Below, piece by piece: positions 1-7,122 of a stretch of DNA of 59,375 bases. A program made the position numbers and the translations under genes. The notes under the pieces are model-generated. The model was not told where the DNA came from, ran no database searches, and was given only the letters and a program-made list of their open reading frames with translations. How positions within the stretch are numbered: position 1 is the first letter of the stretch; each line of letters starts with the position of its first letter. The DNA comes from Betaproteobacteria bacterium (GTDB lineage Bacteria; Pseudomonadota; Gammaproteobacteria; Burkholderiales; Rhodocyclaceae): contig JACQYB010000036.1 of the NCBI GenBank assembly GCA_016208415.1, positions 1 to 59,375 of the forward strand, written 5' to 3'.

Positions 1-58
1 CCGACATGCCGCGCTGGGCGTAGTTGTAGCCCCCGCTCTCACCCCGGATTGCTACAAT
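1..58 (+). CRISPR. CRISPR array end (partial): one spacer remnant and terminal repeat
   Basis: Positions 23-58 hold a 36-base unit that starts GTTGTAGCCC and ends TTGCTACAAT, the form of type II-C repeats such as that of Neisseria. Bases 1-22 are then the end of a spacer, and the array continues off the left edge. Only one repeat is visible, so the call rests on its length, its ends, its match to the anti-repeat at 4764-4799 and the cas2-cas1-cas9 genes beside it. The repeat ends in TGCTACAAT, an extended -10 box, as in II-C arrays where each repeat drives its own crRNA. The array would be read on the plus strand, towards the 3' end of cas2. Confidence 0.85.
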
Positions 59-73
59 TGGCCTCGCCGAAAT

Positions 74-104
74 CCGCTCCGGGCTTGGCCCGGAGCGGCG
101 TTTC
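74..104 (+). terminator. Hairpin after the last CRISPR repeat
   Basis: Ten bases at 74-83 (CCGCTCCGGG) pair perfectly with 89-98, leaving a five-base loop, and a short T run follows at 101-103. It lies 15 bases past the last repeat. It could stop plus-strand transcripts from the array, and from the -10 box in the last repeat, before they run into cas2 on the opposite strand. The T run is short, so terminator function is inferred. Confidence 0.5.
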
Positions 105-121
105 GCTCAGAAAAACTCATC

Positions 122-430
122 TCAAAACAGCAGAATTTGCTGGGCGTGAACCGCTTTTTCCTGAAAAAGCGGCATCCCGACGAGCATCTTCATGCTCGCA
201 AACTGCTTCTCCGTCACGGTCAGCACTCGCACCGAGCCTTCCGGCGGCAGATTGGCAAGCAGCCGCTGCATGTGTTTTCCCTCGGCGTCGCGGCCGTTGA
301 GGATGCGACCGTAAACCGAAAACTGGATCATGTCGAAACCGTCATTCAGCAGAAAGCGCCGGAACTGCGTATAGGCGCGGCGTTCGGCGCGGGTGACCAC
401 GGGCAGGTCGAAAAACACGAGCATACGCAT
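122..430 (-). CDS. cas2: CRISPR-associated endonuclease Cas2
   Basis: A 102-residue protein of normal Cas2 length. Cas2 dimers hold the Cas1 dimers together in the spacer-integration complex. The N-terminus (MRMLVFFDLPV) is the conserved first beta strand with its Asp in FDLP, and the ferredoxin-like fold continues through FDMIQFSVYGRI. The ATG at 428-430 puts this strand at the N-terminus; upstream in-frame sequence is the antisense of cas1. The gene follows cas1 by 29 bp on the same strand and is probably cotranscribed with cas9 and cas1. Its 3' end faces the array terminator. Confidence 0.93.
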   Translation of the reverse strand: MRMLVFFDLPVVTRAERRAYTQFRRFLLNDGFDMIQFSVYGRILNGRDAEGKHMQRLLANLPPEGSVRVLTVTEKQFASMKMLVGMPLFQEKAVHAQQILLF

Positions 431-459
431 GTATCGCCTCGTGTCCTCGCCCATTCGGC

Positions 460-1374
460 CTATGCCTCGATGCGGTGCTGCCGCAGGCCGATAAGGCGGG
501 GCAGTTCCAGCACCGATTCGGCACCGTCGTCGAAAAGACGCACCAACGCTTCGATCGCCTGCTCGATGGCGGCGAGCACCGTCATGTCGCCGCGGGGCAT
601 GCGCATGTCCGCGTTGAGTAACGAAACCAGGGCGACTTTGTCCGAGGGCGCCAATTGCGCCGTCTCCTCCGCAACTGCAGGACGGTGCTTGACGACATGC
701 AAATCGACCAGCGGGCGAAACGGCTCGATCAGATCGTCGGCGAGATTGAAAGCGTTCTGCTCGCTGCGGTGGAATAGACCGATACTCGGCATCAGGCCAT
801 GCGCCACCAGTCCTCGCGCGATTGCACCACGCAGCACGGCGTAGCCGTAGTCCAGCGCGGCGTTGACCCAGCCATCCAGTGCGCGGTTGAAGCGTGCGCC
901 AAATAGCTGCGGGAAATAGAAGCTGCTGGCCTGGGCTTCCATGTTCTCGCTGTCGCCCGAGCGCACCCGGCGCGCGCAGGATTCGAGCCTGTCCCAGCCC
1001 TCCTTTCCGGCAAGCCGCAGACACGTCGCCTGATTGGCGATCTTCAGCTTCACGATTTCCGCCCATGCGCGCTTGGCGGTGGGGCGGTCGATATCCAGTT
1101 GCAGGCGCAGCATGCGCGTGCCGCGCGTGTGGGACAGGTAGGGGATGAATACCCCGTTGGGCTGGTGGTTGTCACCGGTGGAGAACAAGCCGATGCCGTA
1201 TTCGCCGCAAGCGGACAAGACCGGGTGCGTGAGCGTGATCTCGCGATGGTTGAGTACGATCACCGCGATGTCCTCGAACGGCACGCGTGCTGATTGCGAC
1301 TGCTCGACGACCAGCGAGAAGTGCTCGCGCTTGAGCTTGGCGGGCTGCGAGATGACGACGCTACGCCAGACCAT
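460..1374 (-). CDS. cas1: CRISPR-associated integrase Cas1 (type II)
   Basis: A 304-residue Cas1, the metal-dependent integrase that inserts new spacers. It starts MVWRSVVISQPAKLK, typical of type II Cas1, and carries the conserved helical core: NAALDYGYAVLRGAIA and, further on, IGLFHRSEQNAFNLADDLIE followed by FRPLVD, which hold the Glu, His and Asp region of the active site. The ATG at 1372-1374 overlaps the end of cas9 by 14 bp, which indicates translational coupling in a cas9-cas1-cas2 operon. No csn2 or cas4 gene is present, as expected for subtype II-C. Confidence 0.95.
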   Translation of the reverse strand: MVWRSVVISQPAKLKREHFSLVVEQSQSARVPFEDIAVIVLNHREITLTHPVLSACGEYGIGLFSTGDNHQPNGVFIPYLSHTRGTRMLRLQLDIDRPTAKRAWAEIVKLKIANQATCLRLAGKEGWDRLESCARRVRSGDSENMEAQASSFYFPQLFGARFNRALDGWVNAALDYGYAVLRGAIARGLVAHGLMPSIGLFHRSEQNAFNLADDLIEPFRPLVDLHVVKHRPAVAEETAQLAPSDKVALVSLLNADMRMPRGDMTVLAAIEQAIEALVRLFDDGAESVLELPRLIGLRQHRIEA

Positions 1375-4300
1375 GGCGGGGCTCCGGCGGCGCGGGGTAG
1401 ACGTTGCCGAGGACGTCCACATGGAACTTCTCGACGGAGGCAGCGGTCTTGACGCCGATGCCACGAATCAGGCCGTCCTTACCCACCTGCTGGTTGCGGT
1501 CGTGTGCCCACAAGTTGACGTTGCCCGAACCTCGATCACAGCCAGCGTAGTAGCCGACAAATGCGGCTTGCTTCTGAGTTATGCGAACGAGATCGTTCGG
1601 GTACATCGAAAAACAGAAATCGAAGGTGTTGTCGACTACCGTCCACTCGTCCTCATCCTTATGCGCTACAACCGCGCGGTCGGGCAAGATCCTCGCGACA
1701 CCGTGATGCACATATACCGGCACCAAATGGAACTTGCCACCTTTGGCGAAAACATCCACCCGCAACATGCTGTCGTTCTTGGCGATGCCCCCGCGCACCG
1801 GAATTCCTGAGAGCTTGTCGATTACCATGGTGACGGTCCGCACCACCGGTCCAGTGGGGTTGCCGTCGCGATCAGGCTTTCGCAGCGGGTTTCCCGGCGC
1901 GAAAGCCTTGTCGCCCTTGCCGCCGTACTGTTCCAGCCGCGCACGGATGGCGGCGTAGAGCCTCTCGTTACGGTGCGGATCGATCAGCTTGCATGGCTTC
2001 TTGTCGTTGCCAGGCTCACCGAAATCGTCCAGCTTCAAGCTGGCGAGAGGCACCTTCTGCGTAACCCCGCCCTGTGCCTTCAGGCTTTCCGGCTGGGCGT
2101 AGATCGTGTCCTTGTGCGCAGCCCCGCCGTTGCGCCGCTGCGGCGCGCGGGAGCCGAACAACGGTCGCAATGCCTCCAGCGCTTCCGCCGGATAGGTGCC
2201 GAGGCGCTCCATCTCTGCACGCATCAACACCGGGTCGTCGATCTTCAGGCGAGCTTCCAGTTCATGACGGAAATGCGGCCAGGGATCGGGGAAGTGCTCC
2301 TGCAGTTGCTGGAACATGGCCGGATTGACGATCTCGCCCGTCTCCGCGTCGACGAAGCCCTCACGCACTTGGTCAAGTTCCTTGCTGCGAGCGTAGTCAG
2401 ATAGTCGCTTGACCATGCCATGGCTGCACGCGGCCACCACGGCTGCGTCGAGGGCATGATGCCGGTCACTGTCGGCGCGCACCTTCACCAACCCCCAGCG
2501 GGCGCGCAGGAACGACGTGAGCTGACCACTGACCACAACGCAACGTTTCGACTCGCTGCCTTCGGCGAGTTGCAGATGGCGCTCGACGTAGTTCTTGAAG
2601 AAGCGGCAGATGTAGCGGGTGTCGTTGAGGTTGCGCTCCCTGAACTCCTCGGCTTGCTTCTCGCCAAAATCCTTGCGCAACAGACGGCTGCGCTTGGCCA
2701 GCCGGTAAGCCTTGTTCGACTCGACGAAGGCGACGAATTGCCGCCAGCGGGGGCTATCGTTGGCCCCGTCCAGAAATTCGTAGGGCGTGCGGTTGCCCTT
2801 GTCACGGTTTTCCTTGGCGAGGACCAGCACCTTGTTGTTCTTGCCATCATCGAAGCTGCGCGAATAGGGCAGGGCGTGATCGACCTCGACGTAGCCTTGG
2901 TTGAGCAGGCGGTGAAGTTCCAGCGGCTGGATCGAGTAGGCGCACTTGCATTGTTGTTCGCGATACAGGCGCCATTTTTCGAATTCCTGACCCTTGGGCA
3001 TACGGCCGAATTGCTCGGCGAACATGGCTTTGTCCTTGTCGTTTCGCTCTCGATATTCGGTCTGTTCCTTTTCAACCTTCCTGCGCTCGTCGATCGGCTT
3101 CGACAAGTCTCGCGCCATCTCGATATGCACCGCGTGCGGCGCGCCGAACTGGCGCACGAGAGCATTGACGACCTTGCGCGCCTGGTTGAGCGCGCGCAGC
3201 ACCACCGGGTTGCGAGGAACATCCAAATCCTCGTCGAAGACCATGCGACCGTCCTTGTCCCGATGGGAGTAGAACGGCGGCAAGTACTTGTGCTCGCCTT
3301 CGCCCACCTTGTGGAGTTGGCTGTGGTGGCCGTATTCCGGGATGTTGCCGACCGCCTCGTCATACCGTTGGCCTTGTTCCATGAGCGGTACGATGCGGCG
3401 CAGGGCCTTGAGTGACAGGGCGTGGAACTTGTCGAAACGGAGGTCGAGCAGGGTATCGACCATCTTCTCCTTGTTCGGCAAGGGCAACTTGCGCAGCTCG
3501 GCAGCCACTTCATCGTCGTCCTTGAAGACGCTCAATAGCCGGGCAATTTCGTCGAGCAATTCTGACCGGCCGTCGATCGCCGCGCCCGCCATGCCGTGCC
3601 ACTCGGTTTCCAGCCCGGCGTCTGTCAGCGTCTTCTTCAGCACTTGCCAGGCTGGGAGCTTCACCAGCGCAGCGGTTTCCGGGTCTTTGGCCTTGCCATC
3701 CTGTTGTTGGGCGTAAGAAAACCCGGCGTAGCGAAAGGAATCCGGCAAGGCTCCGGCCTTCACCAGTGCGGCGCGCAGTTGCTTGTAGGTGAGGTTCCCG
3801 GCCTGCTGGTAGGGCAGGGGCAGGGCGATCTGGCGCTCGTGCTCGTTGAGCGGACGGGTCGTACCATCCAAGACAACCCGCAGGTTGTTAAGCCGTGTCA
3901 GCCAGACATGGCGTTCCGCGGTGAAGCTGGCCTTGGGGGCGCGATACTCGCCCTTCTCGAAGGTGCATCGGCCTAGCATCTTCAGCAGGTCGCTTCCTGC
4001 GAGAGCAGGCTTCTGTGCCCAGAACAGGCCACTCTTGCGGTCGCCTTTGCCAAGTACCGCGGCCTCCAGTGACGCGGTTGCGTGAGGGTTGCCCAGTTCG
4101 CGTTGCCGCCGAAAAAGCAGCGCCAGTTCCTGGCCGAGCAGGATGCGCGAGAGCGCCTTGCCGTAATCACCCTGCTTGTTGCGCTGGGCTTCGGGGAATT
4201 CCGCCAGGACCATTTCGGCGCCGCTGCGATAGCCCTTTTCCCGCATCAACTTGTTTGTGGTTGCGAGGCCTTGCTTAACCTTGCCACCTTCACCTTGGCT

Positions 4301-4738
4301 GTCCGCTTCCGCCTTTTTCTCCTCGGCGCGGCTCGTCCAGTGAAAGCCACGGTGCTTGCACAGGTGGTAGATCACTCGTGCCCATTCTTCGGCGGGCAGG
4401 CCGCGGTCGAGCCCGTCAACACGCAATCGCCAGATTGAGCGGGGAAATGGTTGCTGCGGCAGGAACAGCCTGGCGTCATCGATCACGCCTTGCCGCTTGA
4501 GTGTCCGCGCCAGTTTGGTCAGGCGCCAGGCGCGGCGCCGAAGGCGGCGGCGCATCAGTCTCGCAGTGCGTCGCACCAAGTTGAGGGAGTCGCCTTCCTT
4601 GGCAGTCTCAGCCTTGTCAAAGGCGCGAACTCCCAGGGCCACGATACGGTTTGGCGCGAGTACCGCCCATCCCACGGACGCGATGCCAATATCGAAGCCG
4701 AACGTCAGTGGCCCGCGCCCCAGCGTGTTGTCTTGCAT
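1361..4738 (-). CDS. cas9: Type II-C CRISPR RNA-guided endonuclease Cas9
   Basis: Compact Cas9 of about 1125 residues, the crRNA:tracrRNA-guided double-strand DNA nuclease. All catalytic motifs are intact. Counting from an upstream ATG at 4753, RuvC-I is GFDIGIASVGWAV with Asp21, the arginine-rich bridge helix is at about 61-85, RuvC-II is HIEMARD with Glu545, HNH is VEVDHALPYSRSFDD with His626 and a downstream ENR, and RuvC-III is RHHALDAA with His766 and Asp769. I prefer the ATG at 4736-4738 because GGGGGA lies just upstream, whereas the 4753 start has no clear ribosome site. Base composition is visibly less GC-rich than flanking genes, which suggests acquisition. PAM specificity cannot be read from the sequence. 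Confidence 0.95.
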   Translation of the reverse strand: MQDNTLGRGPLTFGFDIGIASVGWAVLAPNRIVALGVRAFDKAETAKEGDSLNLVRRTARLMRRRLRRRAWRLTKLARTLKRQGVIDDARLFLPQQPFPRSIWRLRVDGLDRGLPAEEWARVIYHLCKHRGFHWTSRAEEKKAEADSQGEGGKVKQGLATTNKLMREKGYRSGAEMVLAEFPEAQRNKQGDYGKALSRILLGQELALLFRRQRELGNPHATASLEAAVLGKGDRKSGLFWAQKPALAGSDLLKMLGRCTFEKGEYRAPKASFTAERHVWLTRLNNLRVVLDGTTRPLNEHERQIALPLPYQQAGNLTYKQLRAALVKAGALPDSFRYAGFSYAQQQDGKAKDPETAALVKLPAWQVLKKTLTDAGLETEWHGMAGAAIDGRSELLDEIARLLSVFKDDDEVAAELRKLPLPNKEKMVDTLLDLRFDKFHALSLKALRRIVPLMEQGQRYDEAVGNIPEYGHHSQLHKVGEGEHKYLPPFYSHRDKDGRMVFDEDLDVPRNPVVLRALNQARKVVNALVRQFGAPHAVHIEMARDLSKPIDERRKVEKEQTEYRERNDKDKAMFAEQFGRMPKGQEFEKWRLYREQQCKCAYSIQPLELHRLLNQGYVEVDHALPYSRSFDDGKNNKVLVLAKENRDKGNRTPYEFLDGANDSPRWRQFVAFVESNKAYRLAKRSRLLRKDFGEKQAEEFRERNLNDTRYICRFFKNYVERHLQLAEGSESKRCVVVSGQLTSFLRARWGLVKVRADSDRHHALDAAVVAACSHGMVKRLSDYARSKELDQVREGFVDAETGEIVNPAMFQQLQEHFPDPWPHFRHELEARLKIDDPVLMRAEMERLGTYPAEALEALRPLFGSRAPQRRNGGAAHKDTIYAQPESLKAQGGVTQKVPLASLKLDDFGEPGNDKKPCKLIDPHRNERLYAAIRARLEQYGGKGDKAFAPGNPLRKPDRDGNPTGPVVRTVTMVIDKLSGIPVRGGIAKNDSMLRVDVFAKGGKFHLVPVYVHHGVARILPDRAVVAHKDEDEWTVVDNTFDFCFSMYPNDLVRITQKQAAFVGYYAGCDRGSGNVNLWAHDRNQQVGKDGLIRGIGVKTAASVEKFHVDVLGNVYPAPPEPRHGLA

Positions 4739-4756
4739 CCCTGATTCCCCCATAAT
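4728..4756 (+). promoter_or_regulatory. Predicted tracrRNA promoter inside the start of cas9
   Basis: TTGTCT at 4728-4733 and CATAAT at 4751-4756 are separated by 17 bases and resemble a sigma-70 promoter. Initiation about seven bases past the -10 would fall at about 4763, where the anti-repeat begins. The promoter lies on the opposite strand over the first codons of cas9, so tracrRNA and cas9 would be divergent with overlapping control regions. The sequence match is visible; activity is inferred. Confidence 0.5.
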
Positions 4757-4763
4757 CGCAACC

Positions 4764-4865
4764 GTTGTGGCTATCCGGGGTGAGAGCCGTCGCTACAATA
4801 AGGCTCGGTCGAAAGACCGAAGTCCGTATCCAGGCCCGACGGGGAAACCCGCCGGGCCTTTCAGT
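4764..4865 (+). ncRNA. tracrRNA of the type II-C system
   Basis: Positions 4764-4799 form a 36-base anti-repeat to the CRISPR repeat, with the best block (ATCCGGGGTGAGAG) fully complementary and a short mismatched bulge near bases 9-12 of the repeat. The tail contains a small hairpin (CGGTC-GAAA-GACCG, 4806-4819), a linker, then a strong GC hairpin at 4833-4858 with a GAAA loop followed by TT-CA-GTTT, which would act as terminator. The order anti-repeat, AAGGC, hairpin, terminal hairpin follows the Neisseria II-C tracrRNA. It is transcribed away from cas9. Confidence 0.85.
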
Positions 4866-5173
4866 TTGCGGTGACCGCAGCGCACGCTCCAGCCGACACT
4901 TCCGGGCGGTGTCATTATCCCGCAAGGTTCAGTCTATGCGTGTGGAAATGCTTGGAGTGTGACGGGTTTCACGAACGGGGACGACAGTCGGCGGTGTTGG
5001 TCCTTGCGCAAGCACTGTCAGCAATGGGTCGGCCTGAAGACCGATCCAGCTTTCGATAGTCTCGACATCTACCCTGACTTTGACGCTTGCGGGGCACCAG
5101 GATGGGCGACCCCGGCTACCGGCGCCAGGCAGGTGAGGGTTGCCCGGCAGCCGCTTCACGAGGCCCGCCTGCC
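4866..5173. other. Intergenic stretch with no recognised gene
   Basis: About 300 bp between the tracrRNA terminator and the PIN-domain gene. Short ORFs exist in several frames, but none resembles a known family and none has a convincing ribosome site. It may hold decayed mobile or toxin-antitoxin DNA, as does the neighbouring 5.8-6.0 kb stretch, but I see nothing specific. Confidence 0.4.
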
Positions 5174-5587
5174 TCAGGCGCCTCCGTCGTCCGCGAGCAA
5201 CTTCGCGCCGGGCAGCCGCGAAGCCTTCTCGTCGAAGCTCAGCAGCGGCGTCTTGTCCGCGGCACCGCACAGGCCGGCGTGCAGGCAGTCCGCGAACTCG
5301 GCGTTGCCCTGGCGATAAAGATGCAACGCCCGCTCCATCGCCGCTTCGGCCTGGAACTCAAGCTCCTGCGTTTCCAGCAGGGCGTTGAATACCCGCATGA
5401 CCGCCCGCTTGTCGAACCGGTAGCGCGAACGCAGCACCCATTCGAGTTCCAGCATCACGGTGGCTGGCACGAACAAGGGCAAGCCGCTTGTCCGGGAGGA
5501 TTCGAACAAGTTCTGAACCCGGATCGACTGGTCCGGGTCGTCCGCCACCAGCCAGCGCACCAGCACGTTGGTGTCGAGGCCGGGCAT
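5174..5587 (-). CDS. PIN-domain ribonuclease toxin (VapC-like)
   Basis: A 137-residue PIN-domain protein of typical VapC length, predicted to be a metal-dependent RNase toxin. The N-terminus MPGLDTNVLVRWLVADD carries the first active-site Asp (LDTN); the central LELEWVL and the NAEFADCLHAGL segment supply the other acidic residues, and the C-terminal part has TPLLSFDEKASRL, the usual last strand. The ATG at 5585-5587 overlaps the stop codon of the upstream antitoxin by one base, the classic coupling of toxin-antitoxin pairs. The upstream AbrB-type gene is its likely antitoxin. Confidence 0.85.
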   Translation of the reverse strand: MPGLDTNVLVRWLVADDPDQSIRVQNLFESSRTSGLPLFVPATVMLELEWVLRSRYRFDKRAVMRVFNALLETQELEFQAEAAMERALHLYRQGNAEFADCLHAGLCGAADKTPLLSFDEKASRLPGAKLLADDGGA

Positions 5588-5814
5588 CAGTCGCGTCCGA
5601 TGTTCATGTCCTCGACCGCAACTTTCGGCGTGCCCGGCATGGGTTTCAACATCCCCTGGAGATCCAGGATCGACCGGGTCTTGGCGCGCATGATGGTGGT
5701 GCCGTCCTCGAGGCGCGTGAAAACCACGCGGTCCCCGGCTCTCAGGCCGAGGGCCTTGCGGATGTCTGCCGGAATCGTGACTTGGCCTTTGCTGGTGACG
5801 GTGGCTTCGGACAT
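5587..5814 (-). CDS. AbrB/SpoVT-family antitoxin
   Basis: A 75-residue protein with an N-terminal swapped-hairpin AbrB domain: ATVTSKGQVTIPADIRKALG then GDRVVFTRLEDG, followed by a short C-terminal tail that would bind the toxin. It should bind DNA as a dimer and repress its own operon, alone or with the PIN toxin. The start is strongly supported by AAGGAGG seven bases before the ATG. An inverted repeat just upstream (5822-5846) is a good candidate operator. The pair lies next to the Cas genes. Confidence 0.88.
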   Translation of the reverse strand: MSEATVTSKGQVTIPADIRKALGLRAGDRVVFTRLEDGTTIMRAKTRSILDLQGMLKPMPGTPKVAVEDMNIGRD

Positions 5815-5821
5815 GTTTCCT

Positions 5822-5846
5822 CCTTACGTTGCATTGAATCGTAAGG
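5822..5846. promoter_or_regulatory. Inverted repeat upstream of the AbrB/PIN pair
   Basis: CCTTACG at 5822-5828 and CGTAAGG at 5840-5846 are perfect inverted copies with 11 bases between. On the minus strand the proximal arm overlaps the ribosome site of the antitoxin. Its position and symmetry suggest an operator for autoregulation by the AbrB antitoxin; this is inference. Confidence 0.45.
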
Positions 5847-5909
5847 CGAGCGGTCCAGGGCTGCAAGATCAGGGAAGGCATCGGACTGTCGGCCGCGCAC
5901 TCTGACGTT

Positions 5910-5959
5910 GGCAGACCCGCCGACAACCTGGAGCCTGAAATGCGCGAGTGGCCGATTCC
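5910..5959 (+). pseudogene. Fragment of a ParE-like toxin gene
   Basis: About 40 of 50 bases here match positions 6950-6999 inside the intact parE-like gene (counted by eye). The matching frame reads NLEPEMREWPIP against DMEPEMRERPIP in the toxin. No start codon or remaining gene body is seen on either side, so this is a relic of a second RHH/ParE module. It sits between two toxin-antitoxin loci. Confidence 0.5.
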
Positions 5960-6006
5960 GCTCCCCCACCGTCCAGATCGGCATGGTCGCCACGATCCGT
6001 CCTCAA

Positions 6007-6282
6007 TCACGGACGGCCGGCACCGGTACGCCGCGCGGCGAATTCGGCTTCAACCTCCTCGTTTGGCCGACCCAGGCCGGCGTTCATCGAGGCCCGACCG
6101 GCCTCGACCTTGCGGCGCAGGAACTCGTTATAGTCGCGCGCCGTGCGCTGGCGTTGAACGAACTCGCGCATCAGCTCGCGCACGACCTGCGACGCCGGCC
6201 GGTGCGCAGCCTCGGCCTCGGCCATGAACTCGGCGCGCAGATCGGGTTCCAGCTTCATCGTGAAAACGGCTTCTTTCGACAT
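6007..6282 (-). CDS. Ribbon-helix-helix antitoxin, apparently unpaired
   Basis: A 91-residue protein beginning MSKEAVFTMKLEPDLRAEFM, a ribbon-helix-helix strand and helix, then HRPASQVVRELMREFVQRQ as the second helix and an acidic C-terminal tail. Such proteins repress their own operon and neutralise RelE/ParE toxins. AGGA lies seven bases before the ATG. In relatives a RelE/ParE gene normally follows directly; here the next 190 bp on this strand encode nothing recognisable, so the toxin seems to have been lost. It could persist as a solitary regulator or anti-addiction factor. Confidence 0.75.
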   Translation of the reverse strand: MSKEAVFTMKLEPDLRAEFMAEAEAAHRPASQVVRELMREFVQRQRTARDYNEFLRRKVEAGRASMNAGLGRPNEEVEAEFAARRTGAGRP

Positions 6283-6490
6283 GCTGGGTCCTGCCGCCAT
6301 GAAGTCATGGCGTAGTCCATACATGTTCATCACCGCGCGCCCAACGAAGGCCGAACCGGCGAGCCGCGGCGACCCCGATGTGCCGCAAGACCTCTGCCTG
6401 GCCGCCCGGGATGGCAGGCGAGCCTGTGCCGTCAGTGACCGTTCGGGGATGTGGCCTCGGTGATGGAGCGCGCAGGGTGCTAGAGTAATA

Positions 6491-6506
6491 CCTCGTATCA
6501 ACGAGG
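6491..6506. promoter_or_regulatory. Inverted repeat overlapping the RBS of the RHH/ParE pair
   Basis: CCTCGT-ATCA-ACGAGG is a perfect six-base inverted repeat. Its right arm is also the ribosome-binding site (ACGAGGAG) of the downstream RHH antitoxin, and an AT-rich TAGAGTAATA sits just upstream. This arrangement suits an operator for antitoxin autorepression; function is inferred. Confidence 0.45.
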
Positions 6507-6516
6507 AGTCCAGAGC

Positions 6517-6807
6517 ATGGGCAATGCCGCAACTCGTCCCACCACGCTCAAGCTCGACGAGAATACCCGCGACCGGCTGAAGCACCTGGCCGAGGCGCGG
6601 GGCCGCACCGCCCACTGGTTGATGCTGGAGGCGATCCACCAGTACGTCGATCGGGAGGAAAGCCGCGAGCGTGTGCGTGCGGATGCCAGAAGGGCCTGGG
6701 AGGACTACCGGCAGACCGGGCTGCACGTCACCGCGGAAGAGGCCGATGCCTGGCTCGCCAAACTGGAATCGGGCGAAGACGCGGAACCGCCCGAATGCCA
6801 CGTGTGA
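6517..6807 (+). CDS. Ribbon-helix-helix antitoxin (ParD/CopG type)
   Basis: A 96-residue RHH protein: TTLKLDENTRDRLKHLAEAR forms the DNA-binding strand and first helix, then GRTAHWLMLEAIHQYVDREE the second helix. The C-terminal half (LHVTAEEADAWLAKLESGED) resembles the toxin-binding arm of ParD-like antitoxins. The start is supported by GAGGAG about ten bases upstream, overlapping a perfect inverted repeat. The 3' end overlaps the ParE gene by 13 bp. It should neutralise that toxin and repress the operon. Confidence 0.88.
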   Translation: MGNAATRPTTLKLDENTRDRLKHLAEARGRTAHWLMLEAIHQYVDREESRERVRADARRAWEDYRQTGLHVTAEEADAWLAKLESGEDAEPPECHV

Positions 6808-7091
6808 TGTGGACGCCGGCGGCGCTGCACGATGTCCAACGCATGCACCGGTTCCTGGCCGGGAAGAACGCGCTTGCCGCCCGGCGAGCGGTAAAGGCCA
6901 TCCGGGAGGGTGTGGGGCGGCTGGTCGCGCATCCGGAGATCGGCAGACCGGTAGGGGACATGGAGCCGGAAATGCGCGAGCGGCCGATCCCCTACGGCGA
7001 CAGCGGCTACCTCGTCCTCTATCGCTACGACGGATCGGTGGCCGTCATCCTGGCGGTTCGCCATCAACGGGAGGCTGGATCCGCGCTCTGA
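6795..7091 (+). CDS. RelE/ParE-family toxin
   Basis: A 98-residue RelE/ParE-fold protein of normal family length. It starts MPRVMWTPAALHDVQRMHRFL, with a conserved middle GVGRLVAHPEIGRPVGDMEP and an end MRERPIPYGDSGYLVLYRYD then VAVILAVRHQREAG, the usual final beta strands. Family members inhibit gyrase (ParE) or cleave ribosome-bound mRNA (RelE); which applies is not clear. It overlaps the RHH antitoxin by 13 bp in another frame, so the two are coexpressed. A fragment of a related toxin gene lies at 5910-5959. Confidence 0.88.
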   Translation: MPRVMWTPAALHDVQRMHRFLAGKNALAARRAVKAIREGVGRLVAHPEIGRPVGDMEPEMRERPIPYGDSGYLVLYRYDGSVAVILAVRHQREAGSAL

Positions 7092-7122
7092 GTGTCGGCG
7101 GACCGCAGCGCCCGAGGCGCGG

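Noticed and set aside
4739-4753. Upstream ATG of cas9 as the true start
   Set aside because: It is in frame but has no ribosome site, while the ATG at 4738 follows GGGGGA. The choice changes only five residues, so both remain possible.
4929-5318. Small ORFs between tracrRNA and the PIN gene as an anti-CRISPR or Cas accessory gene
   Set aside because: No ribosome site, no recognisable domain, and codon use unlike the neighbouring genes in any frame.
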